A program made the position numbers and the translations under genes. 5,835 bases of DNA, from assembly GCA_031254555.1 (NCBI GenBank), contig JAIRUF010000039.1:1-5835 (forward strand), in the 5' to 3' direction. Position 1 is the first letter of the stretch, and each line of letters begins with the position of its first letter. The notes beneath the pieces are model-generated. The model was not told where the DNA came from and made no database searches. It was given only the letters and a program-made list of their open reading frames with translations. Positions 1-5,594 of the stretch are shown in pieces. Source of the stretch: Oscillospiraceae bacterium. GTDB lineage: Bacteria; Bacillota; Clostridia; Oscillospirales; Acutalibacteraceae.

Positions 1-483
1 GCAGATACCGCACTCTTTAAGACCGCAAATGCGCATAAGGTCGACGGTGGCCTCAGTGTGTCCGGGTCTTTGCATAACCCCGTTCTCCTTGGCTATCAGC
101 GGAAACATATGTCCTGGCCGCCTTAGGTCGGAAGGCCTTATGCCGTCCAGAGTACATTTTATGGCGGTAGTTGAGCGCTCTGCCGCGGATATACCAGTCG
201 TTGTGTCAACATGGTCAATACTCTGTGTAAAAGCGGTTTCGTGGTTGTCGGTATTGTTTACAACCATTTGGGTAAGTTCTAGCTGTTCACCCAGCTGTTT
301 GCTCATAGGCATACATATAAGACCCTTGCCGTAAACAGCCATAAAGTTTATGTTTTCAGTTGTGGCAAACTGCGCGGCACATATGAAATCGCCTTCGTTT
401 TCCCTGTCTTCATCATCTGTTACGATAACGATCTTGCCCTGTTTTAAATCTAAAACGGCCTCGTCTATTGTGTTGAATCCCAT
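1..483 (-). CDS. ribBA: 3,4-dihydroxy-2-butanone 4-phosphate synthase domain of RibBA (or RibB), 3' end outside the window
   Basis: Reading the minus strand from ATG at 483 gives 161 codons with no stop before the left edge, so this is the N-terminal part only. RibB converts ribulose 5-phosphate to 3,4-dihydroxy-2-butanone 4-phosphate plus formate, the four-carbon donor for lumazine synthesis. Visible family motifs are the acidic metal-binding loop [10 protein letters not shown] (residues 23-32), [10 protein letters not shown] (97-106), RPGHMFPL (122-129) and RPGHTEA (139-145). In Clostridia this domain is normally fused to GTP cyclohydrolase II (RibA), but the RibA half would lie beyond position 1, so the fusion is inferred from family habit. 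The start is fixed by a strong AAAGGAG site (492-498) placed 8 nt upstream, which overlaps the ribE stop codon. The gap to ribE is 13 nt, so it is the third gene of the FMN-controlled operon. All expected catalytic motifs in the visible part are intact. Confidence 0.95.
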   Translation of the reverse strand, partial: MGFNTIDEAVLDLKQGKIVIVTDDEDRENEGDFICAAQFATTENINFMAVYGKGLICMPMSKQLGEQLELTQMVVNNTDNHETAFTQSIDHVDTTTGISAAERSTTAIKCTLDGIRPSDLRRPGHMFPLIAKENGVMQRPGHTEATVDLMRICGLKECGIC

Positions 484-496
484 AATTTAAACTCCT

Positions 497-1141
497 TTAA
501 AACCCACAGTTATTTAAAAAATCTTGCGATAAGATACTGCCGGTATTTGTTTTGTTGTTTAAAGCTAATTTTTCTACGTATTTGCCGATTATATCGCACT
601 CAAGGTTTACGACACCGCCAACTCTTCTAAATTGCAGATTGGTATTTCCTATTGTGTGCGGAATGACGGACACCTTAAAAGATCCGTTTAGCACCTGGGC
701 AATGGTCAAGCTGATTCCGTTAATGGCGATAGAGCCTTTTTCAACGCAATACCTTAAAACTTGCGGGTTTGCTTTTATTTCAAACCAATAGGCATTGTCG
801 TCTTTTTTTATATCTATGATTTGTCCGGTTGCGTCTATATGGCCGGAAACAATATGTCCGCCAAATCTGCCGTTTACAGGCATAGCTCTCTCAAGATTAA
901 CTAAATCGCCTTGACGGTAAGAGAGAAAACCGCTTCTGTTAAACGTCTCGTTCATAATATCGGCGCTCATAATATTGCCTGAAAATTGGCTTGCAGTCAG
1001 GCATACGCCGTCCACAGCTATGCTGTCTCCAAGAGACAGATCTTCAAATATTTTTGAGGCCTTTATTTTTATAACGGAGGCCTTAGGTCCTCGGCTTATG
1101 GAAGTAATCTCACCTATTTCTTCAACAATTCCAGTAAACAC
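497..1141 (-). CDS. ribE: riboflavin synthase, alpha subunit
   Basis: This 214-residue cytoplasmic enzyme performs the dismutation of two 6,7-dimethyl-8-ribityllumazine molecules into riboflavin and 5-amino-6-ribitylaminouracil. It shows the hallmark N-terminus MFTGIVEE and two tandem lumazine-binding barrels (about 1-97 and 98-200). The repeat unit is visible as GVCLT (45-49) matched by GISLT (142-146). GGHIVSGHID lies at 94-103 at the junction of the two barrels, and the protein ends in the family-typical Gly-Phe. Length is normal for the family. The start codon is GTG (1139-1141), chosen because it gives the invariant MFTG start. An ATG overlaps it at 1141-1143 but is out of frame. The ribosome site GTGAGGTGA (1146-1154) overlaps the ribD stop, and only 4 nt separate the two genes, so coupled translation is likely. 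In some genomes the gene is named ribC. Confidence 0.97.
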   Translation of the reverse strand: MFTGIVEEIGEITSISRGPKASVIKIKASKIFEDLSLGDSIAVDGVCLTASQFSGNIMSADIMNETFNRSGFLSYRQGDLVNLERAMPVNGRFGGHIVSGHIDATGQIIDIKKDDNAYWFEIKANPQVLRYCVEKGSIAINGISLTIAQVLNGSFKVSVIPHTIGNTNLQFRRVGGVVNLECDIIGKYVEKLALNNKTNTGSILSQDFLNNCGF

Positions 1142-1145
1142 ATCG

Positions 1146-2228
1146 TCACCTCACAGCGTATTCAATTAATATGTCATCTCCGAATTTTGTGAACTTAGGG
1201 TCTGCAAGCTTTACAGCGCTGTGTATCCTTGATATTCCAAGCCCTCCTATGGCGGTCTGAGCGCCCGAGCCGCCCAAAAGCTTTGCGCCGATGTATGCGT
1301 AAACCTTATTTACATGCCTGCTTTCAATAACCGAATAATTCAGAGTCGGACCTCCCTCAACTAGTATACTGTCAATATCCATTTTCCGAAGTTTTTTAAA
1401 TAGGTCTGAAATATTCACATGATTGTTGACGGAAGACACATTTAGCACCTGGCAGCCCAAAAGTTCAAAATCCTCTTTCTTCTGCTTATCACTGCTGCAT
1501 GTAGCTATAATTGTCCTTATTTTTTTTGCACTTTTGATGATTGCGGATTCTTTCGGTATCCGCAAAGTTGTGTCACAGATTATCCGTATCGGATTCCGTG
1601 CTTTTGGGATACGGCAGGTTAAAAGTGAATCGTCCGCAATGACTGTATCCACGCCAACCATTATGGAGCTGTAGATATTTCTCAGCCCATGAACGTGTTT
1701 GCGAGCCTGCTCATTTGTTATCCATTTGGATTGGTTTGCAGTGGTTGCGGTTTTACCGTCTAAAGTCATTGCAAATTTAAGGGCTACAAACGGCGTGTTG
1801 TTTTTGATGTAGTGAAAAAATACCTCGTTTAGCTGTTCGCACTCCTCCTGCATAATCCCGGTAGTTACGGAAATGCCGTGTTCGCGAAGTATTTGAATTC
1901 CTTTTCCGGCAACGATAGGGTTCGGGTCGCCGCAGCCTATATATACGGATTTGATTCCGACATCTATTATTGCCTGTGTGCACGGAGGGTTTTTCCCGAA
2001 GTGAGAGCACGGTTCAAGAGTCACATACATCTCAGATCCTGCCGGATCTTGCGTACAGTTGGAAAGCGCGTTTGCTTCCGCATGGGGATTGCCGTACGCC
2101 TCATGATATCCCTCCCCTATGACCTGGCCGTCTTTTACTATTACAGCGCCGACCAATGGATTGGGACTGACATGTCCGTGACCTCTCTGAGCAAGTTCTA
2201 TAGCGCGACTCATATACTGACTTGACAT
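1146..2228 (-). CDS. ribD: bifunctional diaminohydroxyphosphoribosylaminopyrimidine deaminase / 5-amino-6-(5-phosphoribosylamino)uracil reductase
   Basis: RibD performs two successive steps of riboflavin synthesis on the GTP ring-opening product: zinc-dependent deamination, then NADPH-dependent reduction of the ribose. The 360-residue protein has the deaminase domain first, with SPNPLVGAVIV (21-31), zinc ligand His49 and catalytic Glu51 in HAEANAL, and Cys74 and Cys83 in PCSHFGKNPPC (73-83). The reductase domain runs from about residue 146 (PFVALKFAMTLDGK), with GVDTVIADDSLLT and VEGGPTLN further on. The reading frame stays open upstream through the leader and riboswitch for 103 more codons. 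I start at ATG 2228 because the protein then begins MSSQYM...A, as in the family, and a purine-rich site (GGGGAG) sits 6 nt upstream. It is the first gene of the operon, followed by ribE after 4 nt. Its expression should depend on the FMN riboswitch and terminators upstream. All key residues are present. Confidence 0.96.
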   Translation of the reverse strand: MSSQYMSRAIELAQRGHGHVSPNPLVGAVIVKDGQVIGEGYHEAYGNPHAEANALSNCTQDPAGSEMYVTLEPCSHFGKNPPCTQAIIDVGIKSVYIGCGDPNPIVAGKGIQILREHGISVTTGIMQEECEQLNEVFFHYIKNNTPFVALKFAMTLDGKTATTANQSKWITNEQARKHVHGLRNIYSSIMVGVDTVIADDSLLTCRIPKARNPIRIICDTTLRIPKESAIIKSAKKIRTIIATCSSDKQKKEDFELLGCQVLNVSSVNNHVNISDLFKKLRKMDIDSILVEGGPTLNYSVIESRHVNKVYAYIGAKLLGGSGAQTAIGGLGISRIHSAVKLADPKFTKFGDDILIEYAVR

Positions 2229-2374
2229 TAAACTCTCCCCCCAGGGCATGTTGTGGATCCCGCATTCATCTATCACTTTGCCGGATATTGCAATACACTT
2301 TAAATCAACAACTGCCATCAACCCTGCTTTGCGCCTTGTGGCACACAAATCAAAATGTAAAGACGCGGCCAAGG

Positions 2375-2406
2375 AAAAAACAAAAGACCTTAAAATAACT
2401 TCAAGG
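2375..2406 (-). terminator. second, weaker intrinsic-terminator-like hairpin in the ribD leader
   Basis: On the minus strand CCTTGAA (2400-2406) pairs with TTTAAGG (2388-2394) across a 5 nt loop, a 7 bp stem with one G-U pair. It is followed at once by the pyrimidine run TCTTTTGTTTTTT (2375-2387). This has the form of a rho-independent terminator with a weak stem. It lies 8 nt beyond the U-tract of the main riboswitch terminator and 147 nt before the ribD start, so it could act as a backup. It may also be a chance pairing in AT-rich leader sequence. Confidence 0.45.
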
Positions 2407-2414
2407 ACTTTTAC

Positions 2415-2444
2415 AAAAAAAACTCTGGCTGTTAAAAACCAGAG
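2415..2444 (-). terminator. intrinsic terminator, expression platform of the FMN riboswitch
   Basis: On the minus strand CTCTGG (2439-2444) pairs perfectly with CCAGAG (2423-2428) around a 10 nt loop, with a possible extra G-U pair at 2445. The stem is followed directly by eight T residues (2415-2422). It lies 17 nt after the aptamer's closing P1 strand and before ribD, the classical position for FMN-triggered premature termination. The UCUGG in the conserved 3' part of the aptamer (2474-2478) copies the terminator's 5' arm and could pair with the 3' arm as an antiterminator. That alternative pairing is inference. Confidence 0.88.
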
Positions 2445-2461
2445 CAAATACAAAAACTTGT

Positions 2462-2567
2462 ATCTTCTTTCATCCAGACTATACTGTCGGCTTCGGAATT
2501 GCACCGAATCAACCTTGCGGTTCGTGGGCTTTACCACCGGTAGGGAATTTAACCCTGCCCTGAAGAT
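2462..2567 (-). promoter_or_regulatory. FMN riboswitch (RFN element)
   Basis: The minus strand carries the conserved RFN aptamer of about 106 nt. P1 is formed by ATCTTC (2562-2567) and GAAGAT (2462-2467). Between them come the conserved blocks GGGCAGGGT, AAATTCCC, ACCGGTGGT with AAGCCCACG, a small AACC-GCAA-GGTT hairpin, and the highly conserved CCGACAGTATAGTCTGGATG. The blocks GGTGG and CCCAC differ from the common GGCGG and CCCGC by paired changes that keep the stem, which supports a functional structure. FMN binding is expected to stabilise the aptamer and favour the terminator just downstream, shutting off ribD-ribE-ribBA. A perfect 6 bp hairpin (2448-2463, loop of 4) sits between aptamer and terminator and shares two bases with P1. 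Confidence 0.97.
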
Positions 2568-2585
2568 CTTATTTAAATTTAATTA

Positions 2586-2614
2586 ATTATAACAGTTAAA
2601 AATTTTTTCGTCAA
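2586..2614 (-). promoter_or_regulatory. sigma-A promoter of the riboflavin operon
   Basis: On the minus strand, -35 TTGACG (2609-2614) is separated by exactly 17 bp from a perfect -10 TATAAT (2586-2591). The -10 box is preceded by TGT, giving an extended -10 (TGTTATAAT). The spacer contains an A6T5 run. Transcription should start near 2579, about a dozen bases before the riboswitch P1 strand, so the whole aptamer lies at the very 5' end of the mRNA. No other strong promoter was seen between the rlmD stop and ribD. Confidence 0.92.
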
Positions 2615-2719
2615 GTATGAGCTAAAATTTGGAGTGTTCAAGTGCCATAAGTTTTGAACGGAGCATGATATTTTTATGAGAGAATGTCGGTGCGTTTACC
2701 GGGAAATATTTTAAGTGAC

Positions 2720-2758
2720 GCCGACTGAAGATTTCTTCGCAGTTAAAGATCAGTCGGC
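2720..2758 (-). other. inverted repeat across the rlmD stop codon
   Basis: A 9 bp perfect inverted repeat (GCCGACTGA / TCAGTCGGC, arms 2750-2758 and 2720-2728 on the minus strand) spans the last rlmD codons and its stop, with a 21 nt loop. It could help end or stabilise the rlmD transcript. However, the sequence after the stem on the minus strand (GTCACTTAAAATATTTCCC) lacks a continuous T-run, so I do not call it an intrinsic terminator. Confidence 0.4.
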
Positions 2759-4104
2759 CTTTGCAGCAATGCTACCGTCTCCACATGATTGGTCCTTGGG
2801 AACATGTCAACAGGTGTTACGCTCATGGTCTTATACTGCAGTGTGCTGAATATATGGCAGTCACGGGCAAGTGTTGCCGGATCGCATGAGATATAAACCA
2901 CCTTTTTGGGCTGCATTTGAGCAATGGTGGATATCAAATCTTTAGAGAGTCCTTTTCGCGGTGGATCCATTAAAACGACATCCGGGCAACCCCCCTGATC
3001 TTTAAGTTTTGAAACATAGGCGGACGCGTCTGCACAGATGAATTCAGCGTTTTCAATTCCGTTTATCGCAGCGTTTTGAGCAGCATCTAAAACGGCGTGT
3101 TCATTGATTTCTATCCCAACTAAACGCTTTATATGCCGCGCCATTGTAAGGCCTATAGTACCGGTGCCGCAATATAAGTCTATTACAATATCCTCTTTTG
3201 AAAGCTGTGCGTACTGACGGGCCTTTAAATACAGCTTTTCGGTCTGCTCAGTGTTTACTTGATAAAAGGATAGAGGAGAGATTTTAAATTTGTATCCGCA
3301 CAGGATATCAGTAATATACGGCTGACCCCATAAAAGTTTGCACCTATCCCCCAGTATGACGTTTGTTTCATCTTTATTTATGTTTATTAGAAAGCCCTTC
3401 AAGTTTGGCAGTTGTGTTTTGAGCATATCCGCTAAGTGAGTATCAAAGGGCAATGTTTCGCCGTTTATTACGGCACAGGCAAGGACCTCACCTGTGCTTG
3501 GCGCTTGGCGCAGATAAATGTGCCGAAGCAATCCTGTGTGAGTATTTTCGTTGTAGACGGATATGTTGTATTTAAGTATCCATTTCCTGAAAACTTCAAC
3601 GGCCTGTGTAAACTCGTCTGGCTGAAGCAGGCATTTTTGCGAATCTATAATTCGATGGCTGCCGTTTGCATAAAATCCTACCTTTAAGACACCGTCAAAC
3701 CCAACGGGATACTGAGCTTTGTTCCTGTAAAACTTTGTGCGGCCGGCCTTTATTATCTCTTGAGGGGTTATATCTATGTGGGCTATGCGCAAAAACGCGT
3801 CCTGTACCTTTTGGTATTTCAGCCTGCATTCCGCATCATATGAAATGTGCCTGAATGAGCACCCGCCGCACTGCGGAAATACAGGGCATTCGGGGTCTAT
3901 CCTGTCTTTGGACGGGGATAAAATTTTGTGCACTTTAGCGATCGCGTAATTTTTATACACTTTGATTACGTGGCATATTACATGGTCTCCCAAAGCGGTG
4001 TTGCCGACAAAGACGGCCATGCCGCCAATATTCCCGACACCGCTGCCCTGAGCGGTTATTCCGTCTATATACAGCTCAATTTTTTGATTCTTTTTTAGAT
4101 TCAA
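2743..4104 (-). CDS. rlmD: 23S rRNA (uracil-C5)-methyltransferase, RlmD/RlmCD (RumA) family
   Basis: The product transfers a methyl group from SAM to C5 of a uracil in 23S rRNA (U1939 in E. coli numbering; Gram-positive members may also modify U747). Numbered from the TTG start there are 453 residues, normal for the family. A TRAM-type RNA-binding barrel occupies about 1-60. The [4Fe-4S] ligands are Cys73, Cys79, Cys82 and Cys158. The SAM-binding loop IDLYCGTGTIGL lies at 308-319 and DPPRKG at 380-385. The catalytic nucleophile is Cys407 in SCDPATLARD, and the catalytic base is Glu442 in NHVETV. I prefer TTG 4104 over GTG 4113. The GTG lies inside the strong ribosome site AGGAAGTGA (4110-4118) with no spacing, while TTG sits 5 nt after it and gives the family-like start MNLKKNQ. 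A stop codon at 4117-4119 rules out longer starts. No clear promoter was identified upstream. The TrmA-family fold is certain; the exact target uracil is inferred. Confidence 0.93.
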   Translation of the reverse strand: MNLKKNQKIELYIDGITAQGSGVGNIGGMAVFVGNTALGDHVICHVIKVYKNYAIAKVHKILSPSKDRIDPECPVFPQCGGCSFRHISYDAECRLKYQKVQDAFLRIAHIDITPQEIIKAGRTKFYRNKAQYPVGFDGVLKVGFYANGSHRIIDSQKCLLQPDEFTQAVEVFRKWILKYNISVYNENTHTGLLRHIYLRQAPSTGEVLACAVINGETLPFDTHLADMLKTQLPNLKGFLININKDETNVILGDRCKLLWGQPYITDILCGYKFKISPLSFYQVNTEQTEKLYLKARQYAQLSKEDIVIDLYCGTGTIGLTMARHIKRLVGIEINEHAVLDAAQNAAINGIENAEFICADASAYVSKLKDQGGCPDVVLMDPPRKGLSKDLISTIAQMQPKKVVYISCDPATLARDCHIFSTLQYKTMSVTPVDMFPRTNHVETVALLQRPTDL

Positions 4105-4109
4105 GATTT

Positions 4110-4118
4110 TCACTTCCT
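4110..4118 (-). promoter_or_regulatory. ribosome binding site that decides the rlmD start
   Basis: AGGAAGTGA on the minus strand differs from the ideal AGGAGGTGA at one base. Its GTG is the longest possible start codon of rlmD, but with the site lying on top of it the usable start should be TTG at 4102-4104, five nucleotides downstream. Confidence 0.65.
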
Positions 4119-4164
4119 ATATTGATAATCGATAAGAGGGAGGCAAACGGTTGTCTGTAAAGGG

Positions 4165-4247
4165 CGGCTAATACTGCGGGGCGCAGCCCCGCACCCCCGC
4201 GTTCCGCGGGGGCCATGGGGGGGCCACCCCCCATTGGGTATTAGCCG
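4165..4247. repeat. GC-rich palindromic element forming a four-way cloverleaf
   Basis: This 83 nt element is far more GC-rich than its surroundings and consists almost wholly of inverted repeats. The outer arms CGGCTAATAC (4165-4174) and GTATTAGCCG (4238-4247) are perfectly complementary over 10 bp. Between them lie three directly adjoining hairpins. Hairpin one has 8 bp arms TGCGGGGC/GCCCCGCA (4175-4193, loop of 3). Hairpin two has 8 bp arms CCCCCGCG/CGCGGGGG (4194-4212, loop of 3). Hairpin three has 8 bp arms ATGGGGGG/CCCCCCAT plus two outer C-G pairs and one bulged T (4213-4237, loop of 4). Nothing at the junction is unpaired. It lies between divergent genes and has no T-run after it on either strand, so a terminator is unlikely. 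A dispersed REP- or MITE-like intergenic repeat is the best reading, but copy number cannot be judged from one window. It is not a tRNA. Confidence 0.8.
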
Positions 4248-4351
4248 TGTGCCAGATAATCATAGAATTGCAGTGTGTAAAACTGTGAGAATCGCCAATT
4301 GATAGTCTGTAAAAAGCTTGCTGACAATCATTTTTTGTAAACCTTGCTCAC

Positions 4352-4380
4352 TTGCCCTGCCGCCATTTTAGTGTTATTAT
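4352..4380 (+). promoter_or_regulatory. candidate distal promoter of the dnaD-like operon
   Basis: TTGCCC (4352-4357) is followed after 17 bp by TATTAT (4375-4380), with TGT just before it (extended -10 TGTTATTAT, resembling the riboflavin operon promoter). A further TATAAT (4384-4389) lies just downstream but lacks a well-placed -35. A start near 4387 would give a leader of about 185 nt containing the hairpins at 4442-4505. Confidence 0.55.
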
Positions 4381-4441
4381 AAATATAATTTTCCATAACC
4401 GTTAAAGACGATTTATATAGACCGGGATAAAGAGTAAAAAC

Positions 4442-4505
4442 GCAGTGCCTTAAAGACTTTTGTAAAGGATACTGCTGGCAAAGTCCGGGAGCTACGCTTA
4501 CGTAG
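4442..4505 (+). other. candidate structured leader: H-type pseudoknot plus hairpin
   Basis: Stem 1 pairs GCAGT (4442-4446) with ACTGC (4471-4475), continued inward by CCTT/AAGG (4448-4451 with 4465-4468). Its loop contains GACTTT (4455-4460), which is perfectly complementary to AAAGTC (4480-4485) four bases after stem 1, the geometry of an H-type pseudoknot. A small hairpin CTACG-CTTA-CGTAG (4492-4505) follows. I do not recognise a known riboswitch class. The pairings are seen in the sequence; that they form or regulate anything is inference. Confidence 0.4.
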
Positions 4506-4518
4506 ATAATAATTATAC

Positions 4519-4547
4519 TTGATAAAAATTATAACAGCAACTATAAA
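4519..4547 (+). promoter_or_regulatory. candidate proximal promoter of the dnaD-like operon
   Basis: TTGATA (4519-4524) and TATAAA (4542-4547) are spaced by 17 bp, each one or two mismatches from the sigma-A consensus. Transcription would begin near 4554, leaving a short leader that holds the AAGGGG ribosome site (4558-4563) of the next gene. This transcript would omit the structured segment at 4442-4505. Confidence 0.6.
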
Positions 4548-4571
4548 AAGGAAAGTTAAGGGGATTTTAAA

Positions 4572-5594
4572 ATGTGGTATCATATAGCGCCTAATGCGTG
4601 GGCGGATGTTTTTGCTTTGCCGGCCCAGATCGTTGACAATCATATAAAAATGGCGAGCGGCGCGCAGCTTAAAGTTCTCCTATGGATAGTGAGGCACAAC
4701 GCGGAAAACTTTGATTTAAATGATATATCAAAGGCCATAGGACTTTCGGCTGAAGATATTAAAGACAATGTTCAATACTGGGTGGAGTCCGGCATAGTTT
4801 GCTGCGGCAGTGAAGACTTAAAAATCCTCGAAAAACCGGAACCTTATAAAGACCATAAAGAAATTAGTAAAAAGCAAGAAAACGGCCCCCAAAAGCAACT
4901 GGAACCGCTGCCTGATATCACCCCGACTTACGAGCAGGTGGCCTCCCGAATAGAGGAGTCGCAAGAGCTTAAATATTTGTGTTTGGAGACGCAGATCAAA
5001 CTGGGCAGGACAATAGGGTACGATACGCAGGCGCTGCTTTTGATGGCGCATGATAATTATGGTTTGCCGGCAGAGGTGATACTGACCATTATAGAATACG
5101 CGGTGTCTTTGGGGAAAACCTCAAAAGCTTACATGGCAAAGGTTTTCAAAGACTGGGGAGAGCGCGAAATCGACACATTGGAAAAAGCGGACGAACAGCT
5201 GCAACGTATTTGCGAGGATCAAACGAGGTGGAAAAAGTTTGCAGGTCTATTTAGTTTTGACCCGCCTAAGTTTACCGATAAAAGATCGCAGTATCTAAGG
5301 GAATGGAACAAAACTTTAGGCTTCACGCTTGAAATGATATTCACAGCATATGAAGAGACGCTAAATAAAATAAATAAAATAAACTTTGCATACACGGATT
5401 CTATTTTAAAAAGCTGGCATGAACAAGAATTTAAAACCCCTGACGATGTGCTTAAAGCGCAGCGTGAGAGGTTAAAGCAATATAAGGCAGATTCAACCAC
5501 GAGTAAAAATAGCGGCAAAAAAGCTTCTTATGACTGGTCTAAATATGAGAAAAAGGCAAACGGACCCATAGAATTTAAGAGGAGAAAAGGCTAA
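4572..5594 (+). CDS. DnaD-domain replication initiation protein (winged helix plus two DDBH2 domains)
   Basis: This 340-residue protein has the layout of clostridial DnaD-family primosome proteins. An N-terminal winged-helix domain (about 20-80) covers GAQLKVLLWIVRHN and SKAIGLSAEDIKDNVQYWVE. A charged linker (about 86-118) follows. A first DDBH2/DnaD C-terminal domain (about 120-205) ends in the YMAKVFKDW motif (187-195), and a second (about 218-296) ends in YTDSILKSWHEQ (274-285). The tail after about 297 is lysine-rich and probably contacts DNA. Related DnaD and DnaB proteins of Firmicutes remodel origin DNA and help recruit the replicative helicase, so a role in helicase loading is inferred, supported by the adjoining DnaC-like gene. 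The ATG has an AAGGGG site 8 nt upstream. The stop TAA shares one base with the next start codon, indicating translational coupling. No signal peptide or membrane segment is visible. Some related genes sit on phages, but no phage genes are seen here. Confidence 0.9.
   Translation: MWYHIAPNAWADVFALPAQIVDNHIKMASGAQLKVLLWIVRHNAENFDLNDISKAIGLSAEDIKDNVQYWVESGIVCCGSEDLKILEKPEPYKDHKEISKKQENGPQKQLEPLPDITPTYEQVASRIEESQELKYLCLETQIKLGRTIGYDTQALLLMAHDNYGLPAEVILTIIEYAVSLGKTSKAYMAKVFKDWGEREIDTLEKADEQLQRICEDQTRWKKFAGLFSFDPPKFTDKRSQYLREWNKTLGFTLEMIFTAYEETLNKINKINFAYTDSILKSWHEQEFKTPDDVLKAQRERLKQYKADSTTSKNSGKKASYDWSKYEKKANGPIEFKRRKG

Noticed and set aside
29..334. Plus-strand open frame opposite ribBA
   Set aside because: It is antisense to a well-conserved gene, has no homology I recognise, and its product is a shadow of the RibB coding sequence.
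2229..2537. 103-codon in-frame N-terminal extension of ribD
   Set aside because: It reads through the FMN riboswitch and both terminators, does not resemble the RibD family, and the start at 2228 has a good ribosome site and family-typical first residues.
2720..2758. Intrinsic terminator for rlmD
   Set aside because: The 9 bp inverted repeat is real, but it has a 21 nt loop, includes the stop codon and is not followed by a T-tract on the minus strand.
4165..4247. tRNA gene suggested by the cloverleaf shape
   Set aside because: The stems are wrong in length and order, the loops are 3-4 nt with no anticodon loop, the T-loop consensus is missing and there is no CCA end. The shape is a four-way palindrome only.
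4165..4247. Bidirectional terminator between genes
   Set aside because: The flanking genes are divergent, so the element lies upstream of both, and no T-run follows it on either strand.
4442..4505. Known riboswitch class (cyclic di-GMP, THF, preQ1, ZTP and others considered)
   Set aside because: None of the conserved cores of these classes could be matched, so only a generic structured leader is reported.
4114..4571. CRISPR array or IS element in the divergent intergenic region
   Set aside because: There are no regularly spaced long direct repeats, no transposase-like frame, and no convincing target duplication next to the palindromic element.
4413..4643. Minus-strand open frame with a hydrophobic stretch between rlmD and the DnaD-family gene
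   Set aside because: It overlaps the start, leader and both promoters of the DnaD-family gene, lacks a convincing ribosome site, and its hydrophobicity comes from the AT-rich antisense sequence.
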